Below, one piece after another: positions 14,019 through 23,143 of a stretch of DNA of 64,000 nucleotides. How positions within the stretch are numbered: the first letter of the stretch is position 1; every line of letters begins with the position of its first letter. Under the pieces are notes generated by a model that made no database searches, was not told the origin of the DNA, and worked only from the letters and a program-made list of their open reading frames with translations. The stretch spans positions 310,001 through 374,000 of the forward strand of contig WXYP01000001.1 in the NCBI GenBank assembly GCA_009901575.1, read 5' to 3'. The translations under genes were made by a program, and so were the position numbers. The DNA is from Flavobacteriaceae bacterium R38. GTDB lineage: Bacteria > Bacteroidota > Bacteroidia > Flavobacteriales > Flavobacteriaceae.

Positions 14019-16828
14019 TTCACTAGAATTTTCTTGGCCTCTACAGTTTTTCCATCTTTGATAGTTCTAAAAATATAAAATCCAGGGAGGAGATTAATTT
14101 CGATGAGGTCGTTGATAAAAAGAATATCTCCACTTGCAATCACTCTTCCGCTTAATTCTACAATTTCATAAGTTTGATTTGCACCAGATGAAATAACATT
14201 CAAATCATCTCCTTGTCTAATCGGATTCGGAAAAAGAATTAAGGTGTTGTTGAAGGGGAAAAAGATGTCAACAGTTTCGGTTTGAATCCGGGTTCCATCA
14301 TTCAGGACAATGGTAGCTTGATAAGTATTGGTCCCTCCGGATATTTCAAGATCGTCCAGGGTGAGCATTAAGTCATTATTAAAAGGAGGAGTGAATGTTC
14401 CAATAGTTTGGGTAACACCCTCTAATGTTTTCTCAAAAATAACCTGACTAACATTAATAGAAGTGCTTAAATTTAAAGTAGAAGTTACAAAGGTATCGTC
14501 TGCTAAAAACGCAAAAAAGTTCCTGAAATAACAATTGACTCCTTGTAATTCAAAATCGAATGCTATTCCCGGTACTCCTATGGTATCGTCAAAAACCGGC
14601 TCTACAGAAAAGAAACTTTCAGAAAAATCATTTTTGATTAATAAGGCAGTTGTATCGGTAACTGTTTGTGCAATTTCCATATAACGGTCATCTAAAAACC
14701 TAACATTATAAGCAGTAGCATTAGGAACCTCGTCCCAACCTAAAAGTATTTCATCATCACAGTTAAATAAAACAGAAGCTAACAATTCGGGAGATATCGC
14801 AAAAACTTCGCTGGTATATTGTTCTCCTCCAACTGTCATTCTCAATTGAGCATTACCACTGATGTCACCAATAGGCCATCTAAATAATTCACTGTTTAAA
14901 TCTGCCTGATCTGTTAAAACCTGCCATCCTTCATTATTTAAATTTAATTCTAACAGGCCTGCGCTTGTTGATAGCGTACTATCCCATCTTAAAATATTTT
15001 CCTCTCCACTTATTAACGGATTAACAGCTGTAGGGAAAGTCCATTGAAACTGATCGTCAGAAATTAAATCGTATGCAATAGAAAAACTTTGATTGGTTGT
15101 CGTAATCTCATTTCCGGTAATAGTAATGGTATAATTTCCAGAAGACGGATTGTCTATGGTAATGAATTCTACATTGTTTAAATGATCTTCCATTCGTTGT
15201 GCAGGCTGAGTAATAGCGTTGATATTGGGAGAAGAATTCAATACCCATGGCAACCAATTATTAGTAGTTTCATCTGTAATTACCATATCAAGATCGTTAA
15301 CTAAGGCTATAGCATCACCTGGATTGGCTGCAGGATCATTCCATGTCAACGCAATTTTTAATAACCTGATATTGGCAGGAATGGTAATATTGAAAGATTT
15401 AGATTCATCTTGAGTTATAGTATCTTCAAAAATCTGATTGTTATCGATAAGATTTACACTTTGCTCTGCATTTAAATTTCCATAACCCGATTCGAAATCA
15501 ATACCAACCGGACCAATATCATCTGAACCTGCAATGAGTGTTGCTTTGACTAAAGATGAAGGAGGTAGCCGATTGTTATTATTCTGATAAGCTTGTTGTA
15601 ATAGAATAGAAACACCGGAAACCAGTGCAGCAGCATCTGAAGTTCCGCCGGGAGCATAAGAAACCAATTCGGGTTTTACCCTTCCATCAAATGCCGGACC
15701 TTTAGAACTCCTGATATCAATTTCACCATCCCTGTTTATAGCTCCTACTGTTATTATATTTTTAGCTCCTTTAAAGTTTCCTGTCTGATTTGCAAAATTT
15801 GGAATCCCGGCATAAGGACCATTTTCAGGCGTTAAGTTTCCGCTATTGCCGGAAGAGAAAATATGTAAAACAGTAGGTAAAGTATTAGTATTTAAATCGT
15901 AAGCAGCAGCTTCATTTCCATATTCGTTTTCAATTCTAGTGCCATAAGAATGATTTTGAACAGAAATAGTATTAGACATGAATATTTCCTCATTATCAGG
16001 AAAGATTCGTAAGAAACTGGATGAAGTCAAAGAGACAGCATTAGCAACTCCACGTCCTTGAGTAGAAGAATTTCCACCCCCACCAATCACAGTACCAATG
16101 AGTGCTGCGTGTGGATCTACTTCGTTGGCTTGAATCCCGGTGAGAAAAAATCGGTTTCTAAAATCAATATCTTCAGTATTGAACAATAGCTCTTTTACAG
16201 AAACAACTAATCCTTCCCCATCTAAATCCGGACGTAATCTATGCACTCTATTAATTCTGTTAACACTAATATCATTCTCAACTACAGGAGTTTCTACTTT
16301 AGGTATTGCATACAAGTTAATATGCGTGATGTATGGGTTAGCAAGTAGTTTTTCAAAATCTCCTGAAGGGATTTCCAAGATAAAGTTATTCCTATACTCA
16401 CTATTTATTTTAGACCTGGGAGAAATGCTAATCCAATCATATTTAAAAAGAGTTCCGTTGATAGAATGAACAGAGACTTTTAATTTCTTCTTGGGAAGTC
16501 GATTATTTTTATAATCAGATAATAAAGGAGAAGGAAGTTTCCAATCATTATTGACTTCATAAAATGTTGTTTTTTCTGCCCCCGATAGTGTTAAATTTTC
16601 TTTTGAACGGATAATGTAGAAGTTTTCCTTATATTTTTTAACAAGTTCTACAGGATAAGAATTACAAAACTCTTTAATATCCGTACTCTTTATGAGGTAA
16701 AACCCTCTTGTAAATGTTGAATAATTTAATTTTTTTGAATCCTTTATAAAAATATCAGGAAATTTTTCCTGGCTAAAACTACCGGATACAGTACAAACAA
16801 AGAGAAGTAAGCAGAATAATCTTTTCAT
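14015..16828 (-). CDS. Secreted S8 subtilase-like protein with type IX sorting domain
   Basis: The 937-aa product has a signal peptide (1-19). A subtilase domain follows at about 200-460, with His240 in DPHAALIGTVIGGG, oxyanion Asn328 in FSSGNSG and Ser397 in GGTSDAAA. The position of the catalytic Asp reads VVSVKELLF, so Glu213 stands in place of Asp. Central beta-sandwich regions (P-domain-like and fibronectin-like) follow. The C-terminal 75 residues (LILFPNPIRQGD to the basic KKILVN end) form a T9SS type A sorting domain, so the protein should be exported through the type IX system. Whether it is proteolytically active is uncertain because of the Asp to Glu change. Confidence 0.9.
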   Translation of the reverse strand: MKRLFCLLLFVCTVSGSFSQEKFPDIFIKDSKKLNYSTFTRGFYLIKSTDIKEFCNSYPVELVKKYKENFYIIRSKENLTLSGAEKTTFYEVNNDWKLPSPLLSDYKNNRLPKKKLKVSVHSINGTLFKYDWISISPRSKINSEYRNNFILEIPSGDFEKLLANPYITHINLYAIPKVETPVVENDISVNRINRVHRLRPDLDGEGLVVSVKELLFNTEDIDFRNRFFLTGIQANEVDPHAALIGTVIGGGGNSSTQGRGVANAVSLTSSSFLRIFPDNEEIFMSNTISVQNHSYGTRIENEYGNEAAAYDLNTNTLPTVLHIFSSGNSGNLTPENGPYAGIPNFANQTGNFKGAKNIITVGAINRDGEIDIRSSKGPAFDGRVKPELVSYAPGGTSDAAALVSGVSILLQQAYQNNNNRLPPSSLVKATLIAGSDDIGPVGIDFESGYGNLNAEQSVNLIDNNQIFEDTITQDESKSFNITIPANIRLLKIALTWNDPAANPGDAIALVNDLDMVITDETTNNWLPWVLNSSPNINAITQPAQRMEDHLNNVEFITIDNPSSGNYTITITGNEITTTNQSFSIAYDLISDDQFQWTFPTAVNPLISGEENILRWDSTLSTSAGLLELNLNNEGWQVLTDQADLNSELFRWPIGDISGNAQLRMTVGGEQYTSEVFAISPELLASVLFNCDDEILLGWDEVPNATAYNVRFLDDRYMEIAQTVTDTTALLIKNDFSESFFSVEPVFDDTIGVPGIAFDFELQGVNCYFRNFFAFLADDTFVTSTLNLSTSINVSQVIFEKTLEGVTQTIGTFTPPFNNDLMLTLDDLEISGGTNTYQATIVLNDGTRIQTETVDIFFPFNNTLILFPNPIRQGDDLNVISSGANQTYEIVELSGRVIASGDILFINDLIEINLLPGFYIFRTIKDGKTVEAKKILVN

Positions 16829-16956
16829 TAATGAATTTGTAGGTTAATTACCGTAAATGCAATTTATCGAATTTTTATGTTAAAATATATATTGTTAAGA
16901 GAATGTTAATATATTGGCAAAAAAATAATAATAAACCATCAAATTAAATTAAAATT

Positions 16957-17802
16957 ATGAAAAAAAGTAAATTTTCACTTTTATTGAGTGCAGCTTTTTT
17001 AACGACTACAATGTTTGTTTCTTGTACTAGTGACAATGCAGAAGACGGAATTGTGAATAACGAAGAGTTTGCAGCTGTTGAGTTACAACTGCGTGCAGCA
17101 GGTTTCGATACTTCAGATTTAGAAGCAACCACTATGAATGGTGTTTCGGGTTATGCTGTAGAAGGCGATATTTTCTTAACAGTAGAACAGATTAATGATA
17201 TTTCTCCTCAACTTTCTGTAGAAAACGGAGATGTAGCCAATACTGAACACTACAGAACTACAAATTTAGTAAGTTCGCCAAGAGCGGTTAGCGTTTATAT
17301 GGATACAGCGTTTCCTGCGATTACTCAAACTGCTTTTGATGAGGCTTTAGCGAGGTATAACGCATTGAATTTAGAATTGGTTTTTCAAAGAGCCAACGGA
17401 CCAGGTGCAGATATAGATATTTTAGCAGAACGGCTACCTAGAAATATATTAGGTAGAAGTGCAGGCTTTCCAGACGCAGCAGGTAACCCTGCTTCTCCTA
17501 TAGTGCTTAATAATAGAATTTATGCGCCTAGAGGTAGAAACGGATCTATTCCGGCAGATGCAGTAACTGTAATTGCTCATGAGATAGGACATGCTATTGG
17601 TTTCCGTCATACAGATTTCTTTGATCGTTCATTTAGTTGTGGAGGCTCAGCGGTAAACGAAGGTGATGGTGGAGTAGGAGCTATCTTTATCCCGGGAACT
17701 CCGGCAGGACCTGAAGCAGGATCATTTATGTTAGCATGTAGTAATGGTACAGATCGTCCATTTACATCAGGAGATCAAACAGCATTGAATACTTTATATT
17801 AA
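16957..17802 (+). CDS. M57-type (dual-action HEIGH) metalloprotease lipoprotein
   Basis: The 281-aa product has a lipoprotein signal with Cys23 (TTTMFVSC). The zinc site is AHEIGHAIGFRHTD: His208, Glu209, His212 and His218 of HExxHxxGxxH, the metzincin-like form used by the M57 family. A Cys pair (SFSCGG and MLACSNG) may form a disulfide. The mature protein should be attached to the outer membrane and face the periplasm or surface. It is monocistronic, divergent from the subtilase gene, with a terminator 22 bp after the stop. Confidence 0.9.
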   Translation: MKKSKFSLLLSAAFLTTTMFVSCTSDNAEDGIVNNEEFAAVELQLRAAGFDTSDLEATTMNGVSGYAVEGDIFLTVEQINDISPQLSVENGDVANTEHYRTTNLVSSPRAVSVYMDTAFPAITQTAFDEALARYNALNLELVFQRANGPGADIDILAERLPRNILGRSAGFPDAAGNPASPIVLNNRIYAPRGRNGSIPADAVTVIAHEIGHAIGFRHTDFFDRSFSCGGSAVNEGDGGVGAIFIPGTPAGPEAGSFMLACSNGTDRPFTSGDQTALNTLY

Positions 17803-17823
17803 GAGTTAAGATTTAAATGTATG

Positions 17824-17851
17824 AAAAGCCGCTGTTAAGCGGCTTTTTTTA
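17824..17851 (+). terminator. Terminator after M57 protease gene
   Basis: AAAAGCCGC, a short loop (TGTTA) and GCGGCTTTTTTT form a 9-bp stem with T-run. Confidence 0.85.
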
Positions 17852-17878
17852 TTCGTAAAAAATCATCATTTTTGTTAT

Positions 17879-18106
17879 ATGAAGTTCATGGAAAACATAA
17901 GGTATTTTTTTGAAAAACATGGTTTTGCAGTATCTTCCAGATTAGCAGATAGATTAGGAATGAAAGCTAAAAATGTGCGTTTGTTTTTTATCTATGTTTC
18001 TTTTGCAACCTTTGGAATATGGTTTGCAGTTTATTTGACTCTTGCATTTTGGTTAAAGCTAAAAGATTTAATTTATACTAAGAGGACATCAGTTTTCGAC
18101 CTGTAA
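17879..18106 (+). CDS. PspC domain small membrane protein
   Basis: The 75-aa product has the PspC-like pattern: FAVSSRLADRLGMKAKNVRLFFIYVSF, then a hydrophobic segment (about 36-58) ending LAFWLKLKD. In other bacteria PspC helps sense inner-membrane stress; no role is known for these short flavobacterial forms. A second ATG at 17888 is possible. It is 2 bp upstream of the channel gene, so the two are co-translated, which suggests a link with ion transport or the membrane. Confidence 0.75.
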   Translation: MKFMENIRYFFEKHGFAVSSRLADRLGMKAKNVRLFFIYVSFATFGIWFAVYLTLAFWLKLKDLIYTKRTSVFDL

Positions 18107-18108
18107 AT

Positions 18109-19128
18109 ATGTTTAAATTATTTAAATCTAAAATTTATACAGCAGTCTTACTGTTGTTATTTGTTCTTTTATCAGGAGTTTTCGGATATCGATTTCTTGC
18201 AGATTTTTCATGGATAGATGCTGTATATATGACTGTGATTACAATTACAACAGTTGGTTTTAGAGAAGTACAGCCTGTAGACGATGTAACAAAAATTTTT
18301 ACAATAGCTCTTATTGTATCCAGTGTATTCATTTTTGCTTATGCACTTTCAGTGATTACAGAATACTTATTGACAAGAAGTTCTTTTCAGCAATTAAAAA
18401 CAAGAAAAATGAAAAAAAAGATTCATCAAATGAGTGATCACGTCATTATTTGTGGGTATGGACGTAATGGAAAACAAGCCGCTGAAAAGTTAAAAGCTTA
18501 TCGCAGACCATTTGTGGTTGTCGAAAAAGATAAAGACCTGGTTGAAAATAATAAGGAAGATATTCTTATGGTAGAAGGTAATGCCAATGAAGATGAGGTG
18601 TTACTGTCTGCAGGAATAGAAAGAGCAGCATGTTTAATTTCTGCCTTGCCTAATGATGCAGATAATCTTTTTATTGTACTTTCTTCAAGGCAATTAAATA
18701 AAGACTTAGTGATCATCAGCAGAGCATCAGAAGAAACTTCTCAAAGAAAATTGATGCTGGCCGGAGCAAACAAAACCATTATGCCAGATAAGATAGGGGG
18801 GGATCATATGGCTTCTTTAGTAGTTTTACCAGATTTGATCGAATTTATGGATCAGCTTTCTATAGAAGGAGAAAACTCAATTAATTTAGAAGAAGTAGCC
18901 ATAGAAGATTTACCCGAAAATTATCAATATAAATCTATAATCGACCTGGATTTAAGAAAGAAAACAGGTTGCACCGTTATTGGTTATAAAGAACCTTCAG
19001 GAACTTATATTGTAAATCCGGAAGGCGATACAAAATTGCTGCCAAAATCTAAGATTATGGTGCTCGGAAGACCAGAACAAATAAGAAAATTAAATGAAAT
19101 GTTTCATATTCATGAGAATTACATTTAA
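18109..19128 (+). CDS. Potassium channel family protein with TrkA-N domain
   Basis: The 339-aa product has two transmembrane helices (about 11-31 and 60-80) around a pore loop. A cytoplasmic RCK/TrkA-N Rossmann domain follows (VIICGYGRNGKQAAEKL near 114, then VVEKD and VEGNANEDEVL) and then a TrkA-C region. The selectivity filter reads TITTVGFREV: Thr48-Val-Gly-Phe-Arg52. The canonical TVGYG would have Gly at position 52. The protein is therefore channel-like, but its selectivity is uncertain. It sits in a two-gene unit with the PspC-like gene. Confidence 0.87.
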   Translation: MFKLFKSKIYTAVLLLLFVLLSGVFGYRFLADFSWIDAVYMTVITITTVGFREVQPVDDVTKIFTIALIVSSVFIFAYALSVITEYLLTRSSFQQLKTRKMKKKIHQMSDHVIICGYGRNGKQAAEKLKAYRRPFVVVEKDKDLVENNKEDILMVEGNANEDEVLLSAGIERAACLISALPNDADNLFIVLSSRQLNKDLVIISRASEETSQRKLMLAGANKTIMPDKIGGDHMASLVVLPDLIEFMDQLSIEGENSINLEEVAIEDLPENYQYKSIIDLDLRKKTGCTVIGYKEPSGTYIVNPEGDTKLLPKSKIMVLGRPEQIRKLNEMFHIHENYI

Positions 19129-19218
19129 CTGTCAAAAATTTGATTTACACTTTTTTTTTAGGATATTGGCGACTGCTTAAACTTAAGGCTAACTTTAAAT
19201 TAATTCAAAATACATATT

Positions 19219-20838
19219 ATGAAGAAATATCTTCTTTCAATTTTTACATTATTAATTCCAATTATAGCGCTAGCTCAGGAGACAGAGAAGCTAGGGTTGG
19301 GGCAGCGAATAGACAGATGGTTTCAGCCTATAGCGGACTGGTGGGAACACAAAGTATTGTATCCGTTCCCGGTTCCTATTTTTGGATATGATATTCCTAT
19401 TGTAGTTTTATTATTGGTTACAGGTGCAACATTTTTCACCCTATATTTTAAATTTCCGAATATAAGATTGTTCCCTGTAGCAATTAATACGGTTAGAGGT
19501 AAATATGATGAATTGGATCACCATGGAGCAGGAAAATCTGACTTGGCAGTAGACGGAGATATAAAAGGAACTATAAAAGATGAAAGTCAGGAAGGAGAGG
19601 TTAGTCATTTTCAGGCATTAACAACAGCAGTATCTGGAACAGTTGGACTTGGTAATATTGCAGGTGTAGCGGTTGCCATAGCACTTGGTGGACCGGGAGC
19701 TACTTTTTGGATGATTGTTTGTGGATTGATCGGGATGTCATCAAAATTCGTAGAATGTACGTTAGGAGTTAAGTATAGAGATGTAGGAGAAGATGGTACT
19801 GTATACGGAGGACCGATGTATTATCTTTCTAAAGGATTAAAAGAACGAGGACTAGGGAATTTTGGAAAAATCCTTGGAGGTTTATTTGCGATACTTTGTG
19901 TAGGGGCTTCTTTTGGAGGTGGAAACGCTTTTCAGTCCAATCAGGCAGCTGCGCAACTTACCAGTTTAATTGGTATTTCTTTTGAAACATATGGTTTTTG
20001 GATTGGAGTTATAATGGCTGCTATCGTGGCTGTAGTGATTATTGGAGGTATTAAAAGAATTGCAACAGTTACAGAAAAAATTGTCCCTTTCATGGCAGGG
20101 ATCTATATCTTGGCATGTTTGGTAATTATCTTTTCTAATTTTGGTTTTGTTGATGATGCGTTTGGAATGATTATTAAAGGAGCATTTACGCCTATGGCCG
20201 GACTAGGAGGATTAGTAGGGGTATTAATTGTTGGTTTCCAAAGAGCAGCATTTTCAAATGAAGCAGGAGCAGGTAGTGCAGCTATTGCGCATTCGGCAGT
20301 AAAAACTAAATATTCTGCTTCAGAAGGAGTTGTAGCATTACTGGAACCTTTTATTGATACCGTGGTTATTTGTACAATGACTGCACTGGTAGTTATTTTC
20401 TACAATTCAGGAGGAATTTTTACTTATGGTGGTGATGGTGCAGGAAATGTAATTTTAAATGCAACCGGAGAATCAATAGGAGGGGTAGGACTTACTTCTT
20501 TAGCTTTTGATTCTGTAATTCCTCATTTCTCTAAGATATTAACAGTGGCTATCGTACTTTTTGCTTTCTCTACAATGATCTCGTGGTCTTATTACGGATT
20601 ACAATCGTGGAAATTCCTTTTCGGAAAAGGTAAAGGAGCAGATTTAGCATATAAGATTCTATTCCTAATATTTGTAATCATTGGAGCTTCTACAACTTTA
20701 AATGCGGTGATTAAATTCTCTGATGCAATGATTCTGGCATTAGTATTCCCGAATATGGTTGGATTATTCTTCTTATTCCCTAAAGTAAAAGACGAATTAG
20801 GAAGATATATGGGAGCCATTCGAGGTATGAAAAAATAA
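19219..20838 (+). CDS. Alanine/glycine:cation symporter (AGCS family)
   Basis: The 539-aa membrane protein is a sodium-coupled amino acid symporter. The family signature is GTVGLGNIAGVAVAIALGGPGATFWM, followed by FVECTLGVKYRD and NEAGAGSAAIAHSAVKT. It has an N-terminal extension with signal-peptide-like residues 1-19 (FTLLIPIIALAQE), about 50 residues before the first family helix, as in other Bacteroidota members. About 10-11 membrane helices are seen. Alanine or glycine is the likely substrate. It is followed after 17 bp by the HhH gene. Confidence 0.93.
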   Translation: MKKYLLSIFTLLIPIIALAQETEKLGLGQRIDRWFQPIADWWEHKVLYPFPVPIFGYDIPIVVLLLVTGATFFTLYFKFPNIRLFPVAINTVRGKYDELDHHGAGKSDLAVDGDIKGTIKDESQEGEVSHFQALTTAVSGTVGLGNIAGVAVAIALGGPGATFWMIVCGLIGMSSKFVECTLGVKYRDVGEDGTVYGGPMYYLSKGLKERGLGNFGKILGGLFAILCVGASFGGGNAFQSNQAAAQLTSLIGISFETYGFWIGVIMAAIVAVVIIGGIKRIATVTEKIVPFMAGIYILACLVIIFSNFGFVDDAFGMIIKGAFTPMAGLGGLVGVLIVGFQRAAFSNEAGAGSAAIAHSAVKTKYSASEGVVALLEPFIDTVVICTMTALVVIFYNSGGIFTYGGDGAGNVILNATGESIGGVGLTSLAFDSVIPHFSKILTVAIVLFAFSTMISWSYYGLQSWKFLFGKGKGADLAYKILFLIFVIIGASTTLNAVIKFSDAMILALVFPNMVGLFFLFPKVKDELGRYMGAIRGMKK

Positions 20839-20855
20839 AATAAATCTCAACTGAG

Positions 20856-21737
20856 ATGAAAAATTTAAAGTCCCACTTTGTTTTTGCACGACAACAACGA
20901 AGTGGGATTTTCTTTTTAATGTTACTGATTGTACTCTTTCAATTGGTGTATTTTTTTGTTGATTTTTCTTCTGAAGACAATATTCATCCCGATGATACAG
21001 AGATACTGGCCTTTCAGGAGAAAATTGATTCTATAAGGGATGTAAGATTAACAAAAAGCTCAAGAATTTTTCCTTTTAACCCTAATTATATATCTGATGA
21101 TAAAGGATATACTCTCGGAATGTCAGTTGAAGAAATCGATAGATTGCTCTTGTTTCGCTCTCAAGGACAATTTGTAAATTCAGCAGAAGAATTTCAGAAA
21201 GTAACAAAGGTTTCAGATTCACTCCTGGCAATAATTTCACCGTATTTTAAATTTCCGGAATGGGTTAATAAACAAAACAACAAGGCTATTTCTAAAAAAA
21301 CGTATGACCACAAGGAGGGTATTCGCAAAAATAGTATCAAGAAAGACTTGAATACTGCTACTGCAGAAGAATTGCAAATAATTAATGGAATAGGAGCTAA
21401 GCTATCTGCCCGTATTGTAAAATATAGAGAATTGCTAGGCGGATACTCGTTAGAAGATCAATTGTATGAAGTGTATGGATTGGAGGATGAAGTTGTAAAA
21501 AATGTCTTGAATAAGTTTAAAATCATAACTCAACCTGAAATTAAAAAACTGGATATAAACACTGTTTCTATCAAAGAATTAAGTAAGATTCCATACTTAT
21601 CTTATGAGGAAGCAAAAAAAATAATTAGCTATAGAAGTAAGTTTGGAAGAATTAATTCGATTAATGATTTAACAAAAATTCAAGATTTTCCGCTAGAAAA
21701 GATTAATAGAATTGGAGTATATTTGTCAATCGATTAA
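20856..21737 (+). CDS. Helix-hairpin-helix (ComEA-like) membrane protein
   Basis: The 293-aa product has an N-terminal membrane anchor (about 18-37). It carries at least two ComEA-type HhH modules: LNTATAEELQIINGIGAKLSARIVKYRE (about 166-193) and LDINTVSIKELSKIPYLSYEEAKKIISYR (about 229-257). Such proteins may bind DNA in the periplasm, but Bacteroidota members are often of unknown function. It lies between the symporter and acyl-CoA dehydrogenase genes with short spacers, so it probably belongs to one transcript. Confidence 0.85.
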   Translation: MKNLKSHFVFARQQRSGIFFLMLLIVLFQLVYFFVDFSSEDNIHPDDTEILAFQEKIDSIRDVRLTKSSRIFPFNPNYISDDKGYTLGMSVEEIDRLLLFRSQGQFVNSAEEFQKVTKVSDSLLAIISPYFKFPEWVNKQNNKAISKKTYDHKEGIRKNSIKKDLNTATAEELQIINGIGAKLSARIVKYRELLGGYSLEDQLYEVYGLEDEVVKNVLNKFKIITQPEIKKLDINTVSIKELSKIPYLSYEEAKKIISYRSKFGRINSINDLTKIQDFPLEKINRIGVYLSID

Positions 21738-21749
21738 AAACTGCTTAAA

Positions 21750-22913
21750 ATGAATTTAGATATAGCTACTCAAATGAATTTTGATTATTCAGAAACTCAG
21801 CAAATGGTAGCAGCTTCGGCCAAAGAATTTGCTGAACAATACATTCGTCCTAATGTAATGGATTGGGATGAATCTCAAACTTTCCCGATTGATGTTTTTA
21901 AGAAAGCCGGAGAAATGGGGTTTATGGGAGTTTTAGTTCCTGAAGAATATGGTGGATCCGGATTAGGGTATCATGAATACATTGCTATTATAGAAGAAAT
22001 AGCAAAAGTAGATCCGTCTATTGGACTTTCTGTTGCTGCACATAATTCTTTATGTACAAATCATATTCTTTCTTTTGGAAATGAAGAGCAAAAACAAAGA
22101 TGGATTCCTAAGCTTGCTACCGCAGAATGGATAGGAGCATGGGGATTAACAGAACATAATACAGGTTCTGATGCTGGTGGAATGAGTACTACAGCGGTAA
22201 GAGATGGAGATGATTGGATCATAAACGGAGCAAAAAACTTTATCACCCACGGTAAAAGTGGAGATATTGCTGTTGTAATAGTAAGAACTGGTGAAAAAGG
22301 AGATTCTCACGGAATGACTGCTTTTGCTATTGAAAAAGGAACTCCTGGGTTTTCCAGCGGTAAGAAAGAAGATAAATTAGGAATGCGTGCCAGTGAAACA
22401 GCAGAATTAGTTTTTGATAACTGTAGAGTTTCCGATGCAAATAGATTAGGAGAAATAGGAGATGGATTTATCCAGTCAATGAAAATATTAGATGGCGGAC
22501 GTATTTCAATAGGAGCTTTATCATTAGGGATAGCTAAAGGAGCTTATGAAGCTGCTTTAAAATATTCAAAAGAACGTATCCAGTTTGGGAAACCTATCAG
22601 TAGTTTTCAAGGAGTATCTTTTAAACTTGCAGATATGGCAACAGAAATAGAAGCTTCAGAATTGTTGTTACATAAAGCAGCATTTTTAAAGAATACCAAT
22701 AAGAAGGTTACTACTGTAGGAGCTATGGGTAAAATGTATGCTTCAGAAGTTTGTGTAAAAGTAGCAAACGATGCAGTTCAAATTCATGGCGGGTATGGAT
22801 ATACAAAGGACTTTCCGGTAGAGAAATTTTACAGAGATTCTAAATTGTGTACTATTGGAGAAGGAACAACTGAGATTCAAAAATTAGTAATTGCCAGAAA
22901 TATTCTAAAATAA
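21750..22913 (+). CDS. Acyl-CoA dehydrogenase
   Basis: The 387-aa FAD enzyme of beta-oxidation has the FAD/substrate segments GAWGLTEHNTGSDAG and AKNFITHG, and the signature KDFPVEKFYRDSKLCTIGEGTTEIQKLVIARNIL. In this signature the Glu of GEGTTEI aligns with the catalytic base of medium/short-chain enzymes. The listed start gives MNLDIATQMNFDYSETQQ. A second in-frame ATG at 21774 (MNFDYSETQQM) is the more usual start for the family and should be considered. A terminator follows 24 bp after the stop. Confidence 0.95.
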   Translation: MNLDIATQMNFDYSETQQMVAASAKEFAEQYIRPNVMDWDESQTFPIDVFKKAGEMGFMGVLVPEEYGGSGLGYHEYIAIIEEIAKVDPSIGLSVAAHNSLCTNHILSFGNEEQKQRWIPKLATAEWIGAWGLTEHNTGSDAGGMSTTAVRDGDDWIINGAKNFITHGKSGDIAVVIVRTGEKGDSHGMTAFAIEKGTPGFSSGKKEDKLGMRASETAELVFDNCRVSDANRLGEIGDGFIQSMKILDGGRISIGALSLGIAKGAYEAALKYSKERIQFGKPISSFQGVSFKLADMATEIEASELLLHKAAFLKNTNKKVTTVGAMGKMYASEVCVKVANDAVQIHGGYGYTKDFPVEKFYRDSKLCTIGEGTTEIQKLVIARNILK

Positions 22914-22936
22914 TATTAGGTAATACATTAAATTAT

Positions 22937-22970
22937 AAAAAAAGCGACAAATTTATTTGTCGCTTTTTTA
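22937..22970 (+). terminator. Terminator after acyl-CoA dehydrogenase
   Basis: AAAAAAGCGACAAA, loop TTTA and TTTGTCGCTTTTTT form a perfect stem with A-run and T-run. Confidence 0.88.
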
Positions 22971-23143
22971 GTTTTATGAGGTCTTTGATTTTAAATTAAT
23001 TACGGTTTTTAAACAACAGAATAATGGTTTTCAAACAATCTTTTAATTAGTTATCCAATTACAACGTTTTCGTTTTTTGCCTCAAAATTTTCAAATAGTT
23101 TTTTTGCTAAATTGATGATAACTTATAAAATAATGAAACTATT

